A stretch of DNA of 64,000 nucleotides from contig NZ_CP107968.1 in NCBI RefSeq assembly GCF_036084755.1, positions 2,176,501 through 2,240,500 on the forward strand, read 5' to 3'. Each line of letters opens with the position of its first letter. Positions within the stretch are counted from its first letter, which is position 1. The notes under the pieces are model-generated. The model was given only the letters and a program-made list of their open reading frames with translations, was not told the DNA's origin and ran no database searches. Source of the DNA: Streptomyces sp. NBC_00370. Its GTDB lineage: Bacteria; Actinomycetota; Actinomycetes; Streptomycetales; Streptomycetaceae. Positions 55,606-64,000 of the stretch are shown here, one piece after another. The position numbers were made by a program, and so were the translations under genes.

Positions 55606-56439
55606 ATGGACACGATCATCCAAGAGATCCACGAAGAAGAGTCCGAGGCGACCAGGCGCCAGAGCGGCGAGGGCGAAAGCTCCCGGGCCAACCGTGGCTG
55701 GTGGGACCGTAACGCGGACGAATACCAGAACGAGCACGGCACGTTCCTCGGCGACGACCGCTTCGTCTGGGGCCCCGAAGGACTCGACGAGATCGAGGCG
55801 GGGCTGCTCGGCCCGGTGGAGTCGCTGCGTGGCCAGGACGTCCTGGAGATCGGCGCGGGCGCGGCGCAGTGCTCACGCTGGCTCGCCACGCAGGGCGCGC
55901 GTCCGGTCGCCCTCGACCTCTCGCACCGCCAGCTCCAGCACGCGCTGCGGATCGCCGGCGGTGACGAGGTGGCGTTCCCGCTGGTGCAGGCCGACGCAGG
56001 GGCGCTGCCCTTCGCCGACGGCTCGTTCGACCTGGCCTGCTCCGCCTACGGCGCGGTGCCGTTCGTGGCCGACCCGGTGAAGGTCTTCCGGGAGGTACGA
56101 CGGGTACTGCGGCCCGGCGGGCGCTGGGTGTTCTCGGTGACGCACCCGATCCGCTGGGCGTTCCCCGACGAACCGGGACCCGAGGGCCTGACGGCGACCG
56201 TCCCCTACTTCGACCGCACCCCGTACGTGGAGCAGGACGAGGAGGGGAACGCGCTGTACGTGGAGCACCACCGCACGGTCGGCGACCGGGTGCGTGACGT
56301 CGTGGCGGGCGGCTTCCGGCTGGTCGACCTGGTGGAGCCGGAATGGCCGGAGTGGAACACCCAGGAGTGGGGCGGCTGGTCGCCGCTCCGTGGGCGGCTG
56401 CTGCCGGGCACCGCGATCTTCGTCTGCGTACGGGACTGA
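55606..56439 (+). CDS. Class I SAM-dependent methyltransferase
   Basis: 277 residues. SAM-binding motif I is VLEIGAGAAQCSRWL (about 78-92), motif II ALDLSHRQLQ, then ADAGALPFADGSFDLACSAY and the post-motif VLRPGGRWVFSVTHPIRW, as in UbiE/type-11 methyltransferases. The N-terminal ANRGWWDRNADEYQ is usual for this family. The substrate is unknown. Its stop is 2 bp before the hrpB start, so they are co-transcribed. Confidence 0.9.
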   Translation: MDTIIQEIHEEESEATRRQSGEGESSRANRGWWDRNADEYQNEHGTFLGDDRFVWGPEGLDEIEAGLLGPVESLRGQDVLEIGAGAAQCSRWLATQGARPVALDLSHRQLQHALRIAGGDEVAFPLVQADAGALPFADGSFDLACSAYGAVPFVADPVKVFREVRRVLRPGGRWVFSVTHPIRWAFPDEPGPEGLTATVPYFDRTPYVEQDEEGNALYVEHHRTVGDRVRDVVAGGFRLVDLVEPEWPEWNTQEWGGWSPLRGRLLPGTAIFVCVRD

Positions 56440-56441
56440 GG

Positions 56442-58961
56442 GTGATCCGCGCCGAGGCACTGGCCGCGCTGCCGGTACGCGAGGCGCTGCCCGCGCTGGC
56501 GCGGGCCTTGGCCGGTCCCGGCTGCGCCGTGCTGTGCGCACCGCCGGGCACGGGCAAGACGACGCTGGTGCCGCTGGTGCTCGCGGGGCTGCTGACCGGT
56601 GAGCTGCGCGCGGGCGAAGGGCCGGTCCGGCGCGTCGTCGTCGCCGAGCCCCGGCGGATCGCGGCACGGGCCGCCGCCCGGCGGATGGCCTGGCTGCTCG
56701 GCGAACAGGTGGGCGACCGGGTCGGTTTCACGGTGCGCGGCGAACGGCTGGTGGGTCCCCGCACGGTGGTCGAGGTCGTCACGACGGGGGTGCTGCTGCA
56801 GCGGCTCCAGCGCGACCAGGAGCTGACCGGCGTCGATGTGGTGATCATCGACGAGTGCCACGAGCGGCATCTGGACGCGGACACCGTCGCCGCCTTCCTG
56901 CTGGACGTACGCGCGACGCTCCGCCCCGAGCTGCGGCTGGTGGCGGCGTCGGCGACGACCGACGCCGCGGGCTGGGCCCGGCTGCTGGGGGACGCGCCGG
57001 TGGTCGAGGCGCGCGGCGTGTCGTACCCGGTCGAGGTGGTGTGGGCGCCGCCGGCCGCGCCCGTACGGCCGCCGCACGGGATGCGGGTGGACCCGGCGCT
57101 GCTGACGCATGTGGCGTCGGTGGTGCGCGGGGCGCTCGCCGAACGGACGGGTGACGTGCTGTGTTTCCTGCCGGGGGTCGGTGAGATCGGCCGGGTGGCG
57201 GGCCAGTTGGGCGGGATCGACGCCGAGGTGCTCCAGGTGCACGGGCGGGCACCGGCGGCCGTGCAGGACGCGGTGCTCGCCGGGTCGTCGGACCGGCGCA
57301 GGGTCGTGCTGGCCACGGCGGTCGCCGAGTCGAGCCTGACGGTGCCGGGGGTACGGGTCGTCGTGGACGCGGGCCTGGCGCGCGAGCCGCGCACGGACCA
57401 CGCGCGCGGGCTGAGCGCGCTGACGACGGTACGGGTGTCGCAGGCGGGCGCCCGGCAGCGGGCGGGCCGGGCGGGACGCGAGGCGCCGGGCAGTGTCTAC
57501 CGGTGCTGGACGGAGGCGGAGGACGGCCGGCTCGTGCGCTTCCCCTCCCCCGAGATCAAGGTCGCCGATCTGGCGGCCTTCGCGTTGCAGGCGGCCTGCT
57601 GGGGCGATCCGGACGCCTCGGGGCTCGCCCTGCTCGACGCGCCGCCGGCCGGGGCGCTGGCCGCCGCCCGCGCCGTGCTGGCCACGATCGGCGCGGTGGA
57701 CGCGGCGGGCCGGGTGACGGAGCGCGGCGGGCGGATGGCCGGGCTCGGGGTGCATCCCCGGCTGGCGCGGGCCCTGGTCGACGGGGCGCGCGAGGTCGGC
57801 GCGCGGCGGGCGGCCGAGGTGGTGGCGCTGCTGAGCGAGGAGCCGCCGCGCTCGTACGGGGACGATCTGGCGGCGGCCTGGCGGCAGGCGCGCGCGGGCG
57901 GCGACGCGTACGGCGCGCGCTGGCGCCAGGAGGCGCGGCGGCTGGCCTCGGCGGCGGGCAAGGCGGGCCCGGCGGGCGGTGGTCCGGTCACCGACGACGC
58001 GGCCGCGGGTCTGGTGGTGGCGCTGGCGTTTCCCGAACGGGTGGCGCGGGCGCGGGCGGAGGGCACCTATCTGATGGTGTCCGGCACCGGCGGCGAGGTC
58101 GGTGAAGGGTCGCGGCTGCGGGGTGCGCCGTGGCTGGCGGTCGCGGTGGCCGACCGGCCTGCCACGGCGGCGGCGGCGCGGATCCGGCTGGCCGCCGTCA
58201 TCGACGAGGCCACGGCGCTCGCGGTGGCGGGACGGCTGCGTACGGCGGGCGAGGAGGTGCGCTGGGAGGACGGTGACGTGGTCGCCCGGCGGGTGGAGCG
58301 GCTGGGCGCCGTCGAGCTGTCCGTACGGCCGTTGAAGAAGCCCGGCGCCGAACTGGTGCGCGGGGCGCTGCTGGACGGGCTGCGGCGGGACGGGCTCGGG
58401 CTGCTGCGCTGGACCCGGGACACCCGCGGGCTGCGGGAGCGGCTGGGGTTCCTGCACCGCGCGCTCGGCGGCAACTGGCCGGACGTGTCGGACCAGGCGC
58501 TGCTGGAGCGGGCGGGCGAGTGGCTGGAGCCCGAGCTGTCCCGGGCGCGGCGCCGTACGGATCTGGGCGGGATCGAGGCGGGGCAGGCGCTGCGGCGGCT
58601 GCTGCCGTGGTCGACGGGTGAGGCGTCCCGGCTCGACGAGCTGGCGCCGGAGCGTATCGAGGTGCCGAGCGGGTCGCGGGTGCGGGTGGAGTACGGCGGT
58701 GAGCAGCCCGTACTGGCCGTGAAATTGCAGGAGTTGTTCGGCTGGCGGGAGACTCCGCTGCTCGCGGGGGTGCCGGTGCTGGTGCATCTGCTGTCCCCGG
58801 CCGGCCGGCCCGCCGCGGTGACGGCGGATCTGGCGTCGTTCTGGCAGGAGGGGTACCGGGCGGTGCGGGCGGAGCTGCGGGGCCGCTATCCGCGTCATCC
58901 GTGGCCGGAGGACCCGTCGACGGCCGAGCCGACGCGCCGGCTCAACAGCCGCCGTACCTAG
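56442..58961 (+). CDS. hrpB: ATP-dependent helicase HrpB
   Basis: DEAH-box RNA helicase of the HrpB group, 839 residues. Motifs: APPGTGKTTLVPL (I), VVAEPRRIAARAAARRM (Ia), IIDECHERHLDADT (II, DECH), VAASATTDAAGW (III), GRAPAAVQDAVL, and RQRAGRAGREAPGSVYR (VI), followed by the HA2-like and HrpB C-terminal domains with FGWRETPLLAGVPVLVHLLSP. The GTG at 56442 (VIRAEALAALPVREALP) starts 2 bp after the methyltransferase stop and matches the usual N-terminus. Role in RNA metabolism is not defined in Streptomyces. Confidence 0.94.
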   Translation: MIRAEALAALPVREALPALARALAGPGCAVLCAPPGTGKTTLVPLVLAGLLTGELRAGEGPVRRVVVAEPRRIAARAAARRMAWLLGEQVGDRVGFTVRGERLVGPRTVVEVVTTGVLLQRLQRDQELTGVDVVIIDECHERHLDADTVAAFLLDVRATLRPELRLVAASATTDAAGWARLLGDAPVVEARGVSYPVEVVWAPPAAPVRPPHGMRVDPALLTHVASVVRGALAERTGDVLCFLPGVGEIGRVAGQLGGIDAEVLQVHGRAPAAVQDAVLAGSSDRRRVVLATAVAESSLTVPGVRVVVDAGLAREPRTDHARGLSALTTVRVSQAGARQRAGRAGREAPGSVYRCWTEAEDGRLVRFPSPEIKVADLAAFALQAACWGDPDASGLALLDAPPAGALAAARAVLATIGAVDAAGRVTERGGRMAGLGVHPRLARALVDGAREVGARRAAEVVALLSEEPPRSYGDDLAAAWRQARAGGDAYGARWRQEARRLASAAGKAGPAGGGPVTDDAAAGLVVALAFPERVARARAEGTYLMVSGTGGEVGEGSRLRGAPWLAVAVADRPATAAAARIRLAAVIDEATALAVAGRLRTAGEEVRWEDGDVVARRVERLGAVELSVRPLKKPGAELVRGALLDGLRRDGLGLLRWTRDTRGLRERLGFLHRALGGNWPDVSDQALLERAGEWLEPELSRARRRTDLGGIEAGQALRRLLPWSTGEASRLDELAPERIEVPSGSRVRVEYGGEQPVLAVKLQELFGWRETPLLAGVPVLVHLLSPAGRPAAVTADLASFWQEGYRAVRAELRGRYPRHPWPEDPSTAEPTRRLNSRRT

Positions 58962-59019
58962 GGCCTCTCGTACGGATCGTGCCGGGCTCGCGTGGGCCGG
59001 ACGACAGACCCTGGGCGCG

Positions 59020-59077
59020 GCGGTATACGGACAGCCCCCGGCCGGTTCGTCCCGGCCGGGGGCTGTCCGTATACCGC
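59020..59077. terminator. 26-bp perfect bidirectional terminator
   Basis: Arms 59020-59045 and 59052-59077 are exact complements over 26 bp with a 6-nt loop TTCGTC, between the convergent hrpB and lytic transglycosylase genes. The longest perfect stem in the window. Confidence 0.9.
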
Positions 59078-59088
59078 TTCGCGGGGTG

Positions 59089-60798
59089 CTACTTGGGCGC
59101 CTCGACCGTGAGGTGGACGGTCAGGACGGCGCCGCCCGCCGCTTCGATCCGGAGGTCGAAGGTGCCGGCGGTGTCGTCTGCGTAGATCTTCGGCAGCTGG
59201 AGCTTGCCGTCGGCGTCGGTCTTGAGGCCGTCCAGGGCGCGGACCGGCTTACCGGCCTCGTCCTTGAAGTACGGCCCCGAGTCGGCGGTCACCATGCTGA
59301 CCTTGACGGCCGTGCCGGCGACAGCCGCGCCCTTGACGGTGGCCTTGACCGTGACGGGGTTGGCGAACTCCGCGCCGGGCGCCGCGGTCAGGGCCGCGTC
59401 GTCGGTCCTGGCGACGGTGTCGGCCTGGCGGGCGGTGACCGTCGCCGCGTACTGGACGGCGGCGACCCCGCCGGTCTTCACGCTGGCCTTGACGGTGAAG
59501 CTGCCGGCCTTCTCGCCCGCGCGGACGGCCGGCGCGGTGGCCGTGCCGTCCTTGCCTGTGGTGACGACGATCTTGGCCGGAGTGCCCTCGAAGTGCGCGT
59601 CGGTGTCGCCGACGATCTCGAACTGCACCGCCGTACCCGCGACGGGCTTGCCCGCGTCGGTTTCCGCCTTGACCGTGGCCCGGCCGGCGAACAGGCTTCC
59701 GGCGACCGCCGACAGGCCGTCACCGCCGGCCTTCTCCAGATGGCCGACCACGGGCTGCGCGGGGGGTGTGGTCGGGCCGCCGGGGCTGCCGCCGTCGCCG
59801 GGCGGGGTGGTGGTACCGTCGCCGGGCGGGGTGGTCGGCGGCGTGGTCGGTGAACCCGAACCGCCGGGCGGCTTGGGGGTGCCGGGCTTGTGCGGCTTGG
59901 ACGGCGGGTGCGTCGCGTCCACGCTGGGGCTGGTGCTCGGCGATGTGCTGGGGCTGGTCGAGGGCTCGGGGTTGAGCGGGCCGTTGCCGGAGGGCAGTAC
60001 GCCACTGCCGTCCGGGACCTCGTGGGTGCCGTTGCGGTAGAACTCCAGCCACGACAGGACCGTGTTGAGGTACTCCTGCGAGTGGTTGTAGCTGAGGATC
60101 GCCGCGTTCCGCTCGCTGTCGATGGACAGGTCGCGGTCGCCCGCACAGAGGTAGAGGCCCGCGGCGAGCGCCGCGTCGAACACGTTGTTGGGGTCCTTGG
60201 CGCCGTCGCCGTTGGCGTCGCGGCCCCAGGTGGCCCAGGTGGAGGGGATGAACTGCATCGGGCCGACGGCGCGGTCATGGACGCTGTCGCCGTCGTACTG
60301 TCCGCCGTCGGTGTCCGGGATGTTGGCGAAGCCCGCGCCGTTGAGCACCGGGCCGAGGATCGGCGCGTTGGTGGTGCCCTGCGCGTTGACCTGACCGCCG
60401 CGTGCCTGCCCCGACTCGACCTTGCCTATGGCGGCGAGCAGCTGCCAGGGGAGGCGGCACTGCGGCTTGCTCTCCTTGAGGGTCGCTTCCGCCTGCCGGT
60501 ACGCGGCGAGGACCGAGGCGGGGATACCCGCTTCCGCCGGTCCCTGGGCGCCCGGCTTGCCTATCGAACTGCCCGGCTTGTTCGGCGTGTTCAGCGGAGG
60601 CAGCTCCGTGTAGTACTGGGAGCCGCCGGTGACCGTGTCCGCGGCGGGTGGGGTCACATCGGCCGTCGTCCCGCCGTCCGGTCTGGGGGCGGGGGTAGCG
60701 CCAGGGGCTTGTGATGCGGCCAGGGCCGCGATAGCGGCCGCGGCCACGGCTGTGCTGGTCGCCCCTCTGCGCAGTCGGCGGCCGAATAGCGCTGCCAT
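59089..60798 (-). CDS. Secreted lytic transglycosylase with Ig-like repeats
   Basis: 569 residues. N-terminal signal (RRLRRGATSTAV, hydrophobic stretch to ASQAPGA), then a lysozyme-like transglycosylase domain at about 85-270: AAIGKVESGQARGG with the catalytic Glu, DRAVGPMQFIPSTWATWG, and AILSYNHSQEYLNTVLSW. A long Ser/Thr/Pro/Gly linker follows (SPSTSPSTSPS and PGDG repeats, about 280-360), then two tandem immunoglobulin-like (invasin/Big-type) repeats marked by PVAGTAVQFEIVGD and AVAGTAVKVSMVTAD. GGGAGGG precedes the ATG. Cleaves peptidoglycan in growth or development. Confidence 0.9.
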   Translation of the reverse strand: MAALFGRRLRRGATSTAVAAAAIAALAASQAPGATPAPRPDGGTTADVTPPAADTVTGGSQYYTELPPLNTPNKPGSSIGKPGAQGPAEAGIPASVLAAYRQAEATLKESKPQCRLPWQLLAAIGKVESGQARGGQVNAQGTTNAPILGPVLNGAGFANIPDTDGGQYDGDSVHDRAVGPMQFIPSTWATWGRDANGDGAKDPNNVFDAALAAGLYLCAGDRDLSIDSERNAAILSYNHSQEYLNTVLSWLEFYRNGTHEVPDGSGVLPSGNGPLNPEPSTSPSTSPSTSPSVDATHPPSKPHKPGTPKPPGGSGSPTTPPTTPPGDGTTTPPGDGGSPGGPTTPPAQPVVGHLEKAGGDGLSAVAGSLFAGRATVKAETDAGKPVAGTAVQFEIVGDTDAHFEGTPAKIVVTTGKDGTATAPAVRAGEKAGSFTVKASVKTGGVAAVQYAATVTARQADTVARTDDAALTAAPGAEFANPVTVKATVKGAAVAGTAVKVSMVTADSGPYFKDEAGKPVRALDGLKTDADGKLQLPKIYADDTAGTFDLRIEAAGGAVLTVHLTVEAPK

Positions 60799-60957
60799 AC
60801 GTCTGGCCCTCCCGTGAAACGGACGTTCGCGCTCCCCGCGCGTGGACTCAGGCGACTCTACGTCAACTCCCGGCCCCAGCACATCGGTCCGTGACCGGTT
60901 TTCACCAGTTCGCCACCTGCGGTTGGGCCGCAGGTGGCCGGGGCCCCGAGTCCGCCG

Positions 60958-63669
60958 TCAGTGCGCCGCCGACTCCCAGTCCGCGCCGACGCCCACCGAG
61001 ACGTCGAGCGGCGCGCGCAGTTCGACGGCGGCCAGCATCTCGCGGCGCAGCAGTTCCTCCACGGCCGCGCGCTCGCCGGGGGCGATCTCCAGCACGATTT
61101 CGTCGTGGACCTGGAGGAGCATCCGGGAGGTGAGCCCCGACTGGCGCAGCGCGGTGTCGACATGGAGCATCGCGACCTTGACGATGTCGGCGGCCGTGCC
61201 CTGGATGGGGGCGTTGAGCGCCATCCGCTCGGCCGCCTCGCGGCGCTGTCGGTTGTCGCTGTTGAGGTCGGGCAGGTAGCGGCGGCGTCCGAGCATCGTC
61301 TCCGTGTAGCCGGTGGCCCTGGCCTCGACGACGGCGCGCTGGAGGTAGTCACGCACCCCGCCGAACCGTTCGAAGAAGGTCTCCATCAGACCGCGTGCCT
61401 CGGCGGCCTCGATGTTGAGCTGCTGGGAGAGGCCGAAGGCGGACAGACCGTAGGCGAGGCCGTACGACATCGCCTTGATCTTGCGCCGCATCTCGGGGTC
61501 GACGGCGGCCCGCTCCACGCCGAACACCTGGGAGGCGACGGTGGTGTGCAGGTCCTCGCCCGAGGTGAAGGCCTCGATCAGCCCGGCGTCCTCGGACAGA
61601 TGCGCCATCACGCGCAGCTCGATCTGGCTGTAGTCGGCCGTCATCAGCGACTCGTAGCCCTCGCCGACGACGAAGCCGCGGCGGATGGCCCGGCCCTCGT
61701 CGGTACGCACCGGCACGTTCTGCAGATTGGGGTCGGTGGACGAGAGACGTCCGGTGGCGGCCACGGTCTGGCTGAAGGTGGTGTGGATCCGGCCGTCGGC
61801 GCCGATCGACTTGATCAGCCCCTCGACGGTGACCCGCAGCTTCGCCTGCTCGCGGTGGCGCAGCATGATGACGGGCAGCTCGTGCTCGGTCTGCGCGGCG
61901 AGCCAGGCCAGCGCGTCCGCGTCCGTCGTGTAACCGGTCTTGGTCTTCTTCGTCTTGGGCAGGCCCAGCTCGGCGAAGAGGACTTCCTGGAGCTGCTTGG
62001 GCGAGCCGAGGTTGAACTCTCGGCCCACCGTGGCATGTGCCTCCTTGACCGCCTGCTGCACGGCGCCTGCGAACTGCTGCTCCATGGCTTCGAGATGGGC
62101 GCGGTCGGCGGCGATGCCGTGCCGCTCCAGGCGGGCCAGCATGATCGAGGTGGGCAGCTCGATGTCGTCGAGCAGCTCGGCGGCGCCGACCTCGGCGAGC
62201 CGTCCGGTGAAGGCGTCGCCCAGGTCGAGGACGGCGCGGGCCTGGGTCATGAGCGCCTGCGCCTCGGCCTGCTCGTCCGTGCCGAAGGCGAGCTGTCCGT
62301 CGGCCGCGGCGGCGGGGGCGAGTTCCCGGCCGAGGTATTCGACGGCGAGGGCGTCCAGCGCGAAGGAGCGGCGGCCCGGCTTGACGAGATAGGCGGCGAG
62401 GGCGGTGTCCATCGTGACGCCGTCGATCCGCCAGCCGTGCTCGGGGGCGACCCGCATGACGGCCTTCGCGTTGTGCATGACCTTCGGGCGCTCCGCGTCG
62501 GCGAGCCAGCCGGCGAACGCCTGTTCGTCGGCCTCGTCGAGCTGGGTGGTGTCGAACCAGGCGGCGGCGCCGCCCGCGGCGGCCAGCGCGATTTCGCTGA
62601 TGCTGCCCGTGCCCAGCGCCCAGGTGTCGACGGTGGCGACACCGAGGGGCTGCGCGCCGTGCTCGGCGAGCCAGGGGGCGAGTTCACCCGTGGCGAGGAC
62701 GGCGCCGTCCAGCTCGACACCGGCCTCGGGCGGCGGGGGCGCGTCCTCGACGGCGCCGGGGTCGACCGCGAGCAGCCGCTCCCGCAGGCTGGGGTTGCGG
62801 ATCTCCAGGACCTCCAGCACCCCGGCGACCGCCGTGCGGTCGTAGGGGGCGCGCTCCAGCTCCACCGCGCTCTTGGGCAGCGGCACGTCGCGCACCATCT
62901 CGGTGAGCCGGCGGTTGAGCTTGACCGACTCCAGATGGTCGCGGAAGTTCTGCCCGGCCTTGCCCTTGACCTCGTCGGCGCGCGCGATCAGCTCGTCGAA
63001 GGACCCGAACTGGTTGATCCACTTGGCGGCCGTCTTCTCGCCGACCCCGGGGATGCCCGGGAGGTTGTCGGACGGGTCGCCGCGCAGGGCGGCGAAGTCC
63101 GGATACTGCGCGGGCGTCAGTCCGTACTTCTCCTGGACCTTCGCCGGGGTGAAACGGGTCAGCTCGGAGACGCCCTTGGTGGGGTAGAGCACCGTGGTGT
63201 GCTCACTGACGAGCTGGAAGGAGTCCCGGTCGCCCGAGACGATCAGTACGTCGAACCCGGCGGCCTCTGCCTGGGTGACGAGGGTGGCGATGATGTCGTC
63301 GGCCTCGAAGCCGTCCACGGCGAACCGGACGGCGCCCATCGCGTCGAGCAGCTCTCCGATCAGCTCGACCTGTCCCTTAAACTCGTCGGGAGTCGTGGAA
63401 CGGTTGGCCTTGTACTCCGGGAACTCCTCGGAACGCCAGGTCTTGCGGGACACGTCGAAGGCCACGGCGAAATGCGTGGGCGCCTCGTCGCGCAGCGTGT
63501 TCGCCAGCATCGACGCGAAGCCGTAGATGGCGTTGGTCGGCTGGCCGGTCGCGGTGGTGAAGTTCTCCGCGGGCAGCGCGAAGAACGCCCGGTACGCCAG
63601 GGAGTGCCCGTCCATGAGGAGCAGGCGAGGACGGATGTCTGCGGTCTTCTTCGATGCTGTCTCAGCCAC
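60958..63669 (-). CDS. polA: DNA polymerase I
   Basis: 903 residues. The 5'-3' exonuclease (about 12-300) has LLLMDGHSLAYRAFFAL, DGFEADDIIATL, SGDRDSFQLV and the helix-hairpin-helix GIPGVGEKTAAKW. The central 3'-5' exonuclease-like domain lacks the DxE and other metal acids, so it has no proofreading, as in other actinobacteria. The polymerase has motif A ADYSQIELRVMAHLSED, motif B RRKIKAMSYGLAYG and motif C QVHDEIVLE. The start is GTG at 63669 (VAETASKKT), 7 nt after a CAGGAT -10; longer frames lack support. Its promoter carries the damage-type element. Confidence 0.97.
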   Translation of the reverse strand: MAETASKKTADIRPRLLLMDGHSLAYRAFFALPAENFTTATGQPTNAIYGFASMLANTLRDEAPTHFAVAFDVSRKTWRSEEFPEYKANRSTTPDEFKGQVELIGELLDAMGAVRFAVDGFEADDIIATLVTQAEAAGFDVLIVSGDRDSFQLVSEHTTVLYPTKGVSELTRFTPAKVQEKYGLTPAQYPDFAALRGDPSDNLPGIPGVGEKTAAKWINQFGSFDELIARADEVKGKAGQNFRDHLESVKLNRRLTEMVRDVPLPKSAVELERAPYDRTAVAGVLEVLEIRNPSLRERLLAVDPGAVEDAPPPPEAGVELDGAVLATGELAPWLAEHGAQPLGVATVDTWALGTGSISEIALAAAGGAAAWFDTTQLDEADEQAFAGWLADAERPKVMHNAKAVMRVAPEHGWRIDGVTMDTALAAYLVKPGRRSFALDALAVEYLGRELAPAAAADGQLAFGTDEQAEAQALMTQARAVLDLGDAFTGRLAEVGAAELLDDIELPTSIMLARLERHGIAADRAHLEAMEQQFAGAVQQAVKEAHATVGREFNLGSPKQLQEVLFAELGLPKTKKTKTGYTTDADALAWLAAQTEHELPVIMLRHREQAKLRVTVEGLIKSIGADGRIHTTFSQTVAATGRLSSTDPNLQNVPVRTDEGRAIRRGFVVGEGYESLMTADYSQIELRVMAHLSEDAGLIEAFTSGEDLHTTVASQVFGVERAAVDPEMRRKIKAMSYGLAYGLSAFGLSQQLNIEAAEARGLMETFFERFGGVRDYLQRAVVEARATGYTETMLGRRRYLPDLNSDNRQRREAAERMALNAPIQGTAADIVKVAMLHVDTALRQSGLTSRMLLQVHDEIVLEIAPGERAAVEELLRREMLAAVELRAPLDVSVGVGADWESAAH

Positions 63670-63676
63670 GCACCCG

Positions 63677-63699
63677 ATCCTGCCACGCCCCACTGACAA
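63677..63699 (-). promoter_or_regulatory. polA RecA-independent damage-type promoter (PafBC-like)
   Basis: TTGTCAGTG (63691-63699), 8 nt, CAGGAT (63677-63682), 7 nt, then the polA GTG. The upstream element matches the RecA-NDp consensus TTGTCRGTG perfectly; the -10 has C in place of the first T. Confidence 0.8.
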
Positions 63700-63786
63700 T
63701 CCCGACCGGCCCGTCCCGCCGACCGGCCCGGGGACCGCCGTGGCAAGGTTGGATACCGTACACGGTCGACCAACGAGGAGAGCGTG

Positions 63787-64000
63787 ATGGCCACCAAACC
63801 GCCCGCGGACGATCCCGCCCAGGACGACCCGCGGGTCTCGCCGCCCAAGCACGCGGCGGCCGGCATCCCCGCCGTCGCGCACAGCCTGCAGATCGCCCAG
63901 CGGCAGATGGGGGTCCGGCGCACGGCACGGACGCTGCTCAAGGTCAACCAGAAGGACGGCTTCGACTGCCCCGGCTGCGCCTGGCCCGAGGGTGACCACC
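63787..64000 (+). CDS. FdhF/YdeP-family molybdopterin oxidoreductase, 5' part only
   Basis: The first 71 codons of a gene that runs off the window: MATKPPADDPAQDDPRVSPP, then AAGIPAVAHSLQIAQRQMGV and DGFDCPGCAWPEGDH. The CPGCAWPE segment near residue 65 is typical of the N-terminus of FdhF/YdeP proteins, formate-dehydrogenase-like molybdopterin enzymes. GAGGAG precedes the ATG; a GTG one codon earlier is also possible. Divergent from polA. Confidence 0.75.
   Translation, partial: MATKPPADDPAQDDPRVSPPKHAAAGIPAVAHSLQIAQRQMGVRRTARTLLKVNQKDGFDCPGCAWPEGDH

Noticed and set aside
55601..55606. TACGAC just before the methyltransferase ATG as a leaderless -10 box
   Set aside because: Its distance to the ATG is about 1 nt, not the 6-7 nt seen elsewhere, so it cannot serve that start.

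Overview
The window is Streptomyces-type chromosome: high GC throughout, GTG starts, AAGGAG-like ribosome binding sites, and many genes whose start codon lies 6-7 nt after a TANNNT -10 box, as expected for leaderless mRNAs. The gene set (WhiA, mycothiol-dependent isomerase, RbpA family, TerD/TerC, MHYT, SPW and Tat proteins) fits a sporulating actinobacterium. I see no prophage, insertion sequence, CRISPR array, tRNA or rRNA. Almost all of it reads as vertically inherited core or near-core sequence.

Layout. 1-13 kb (minus strand): an RbpA-family paralogue, secG, the glycolytic run gap-pgk-tpiA, a secreted M14 carboxypeptidase, then the overlapping developmental cluster uvrC-rapZ-yvcK-whiA. 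12-23 kb: an XRE-like regulator, a Tat Rieske lipoprotein, a PfkB sugar kinase, an alpha/beta hydrolase sitting in frame directly behind uvrA, uvrA itself, a mycothiol-dependent isomerase with a metallo-hydrolase, a CtaG-like/ATP-binding pair and an S66 LD-carboxypeptidase. 23-28 kb: a TerC/TerD stress cluster with a manganese (yybP-ykoY) riboswitch candidate in front of terC. 28-36 kb: uvrB, an MHYT sensor, ogt, formaldehyde dehydrogenase, the psuG-psuK pseudouridine catabolic pair, a kinase-like protein and an Excalibur-domain protein. 36-40 kb: HxlR regulator divergent from an alanine aminotransferase, a HAD protein, a small protein with a putative amyloid signalling motif, and an SPW membrane protein. 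40-50 kb: SWIM/SNF2 helicase pair, carboxylesterase, SPFH protein and small membrane or secreted proteins. 50-64 kb: coaE, PAC2, a Tat flavin oxidase, rpsA, a methyltransferase with hrpB, a lytic transglycosylase, polA, and the start of an FdhF/YdeP oxidoreductase.

Main regulatory reading. Repair genes uvrB, ogt and polA, spread over more than 33 kb, share a nearly identical promoter, (T/C)TGTCAGTG-N8-(T/C)AnnnT, placed so that transcription starts at or next to the start codon. This matches the RecA-independent DNA-damage promoter bound by PafBC in mycobacteria. The SNF2 helicase has a weaker copy and uvrC a degenerate one. Other sites found by reading are the terC riboswitch with a perfect 8-bp alternative pairing to the Shine-Dalgarno, a paired operator candidate between hxlR and the aminotransferase gene, a TGTGA-N6-TCACA Crp site near 39.4 kb, a strong rpsA promoter whose long leader can sequester the Shine-Dalgarno, and several long perfect terminator stems between convergent genes.
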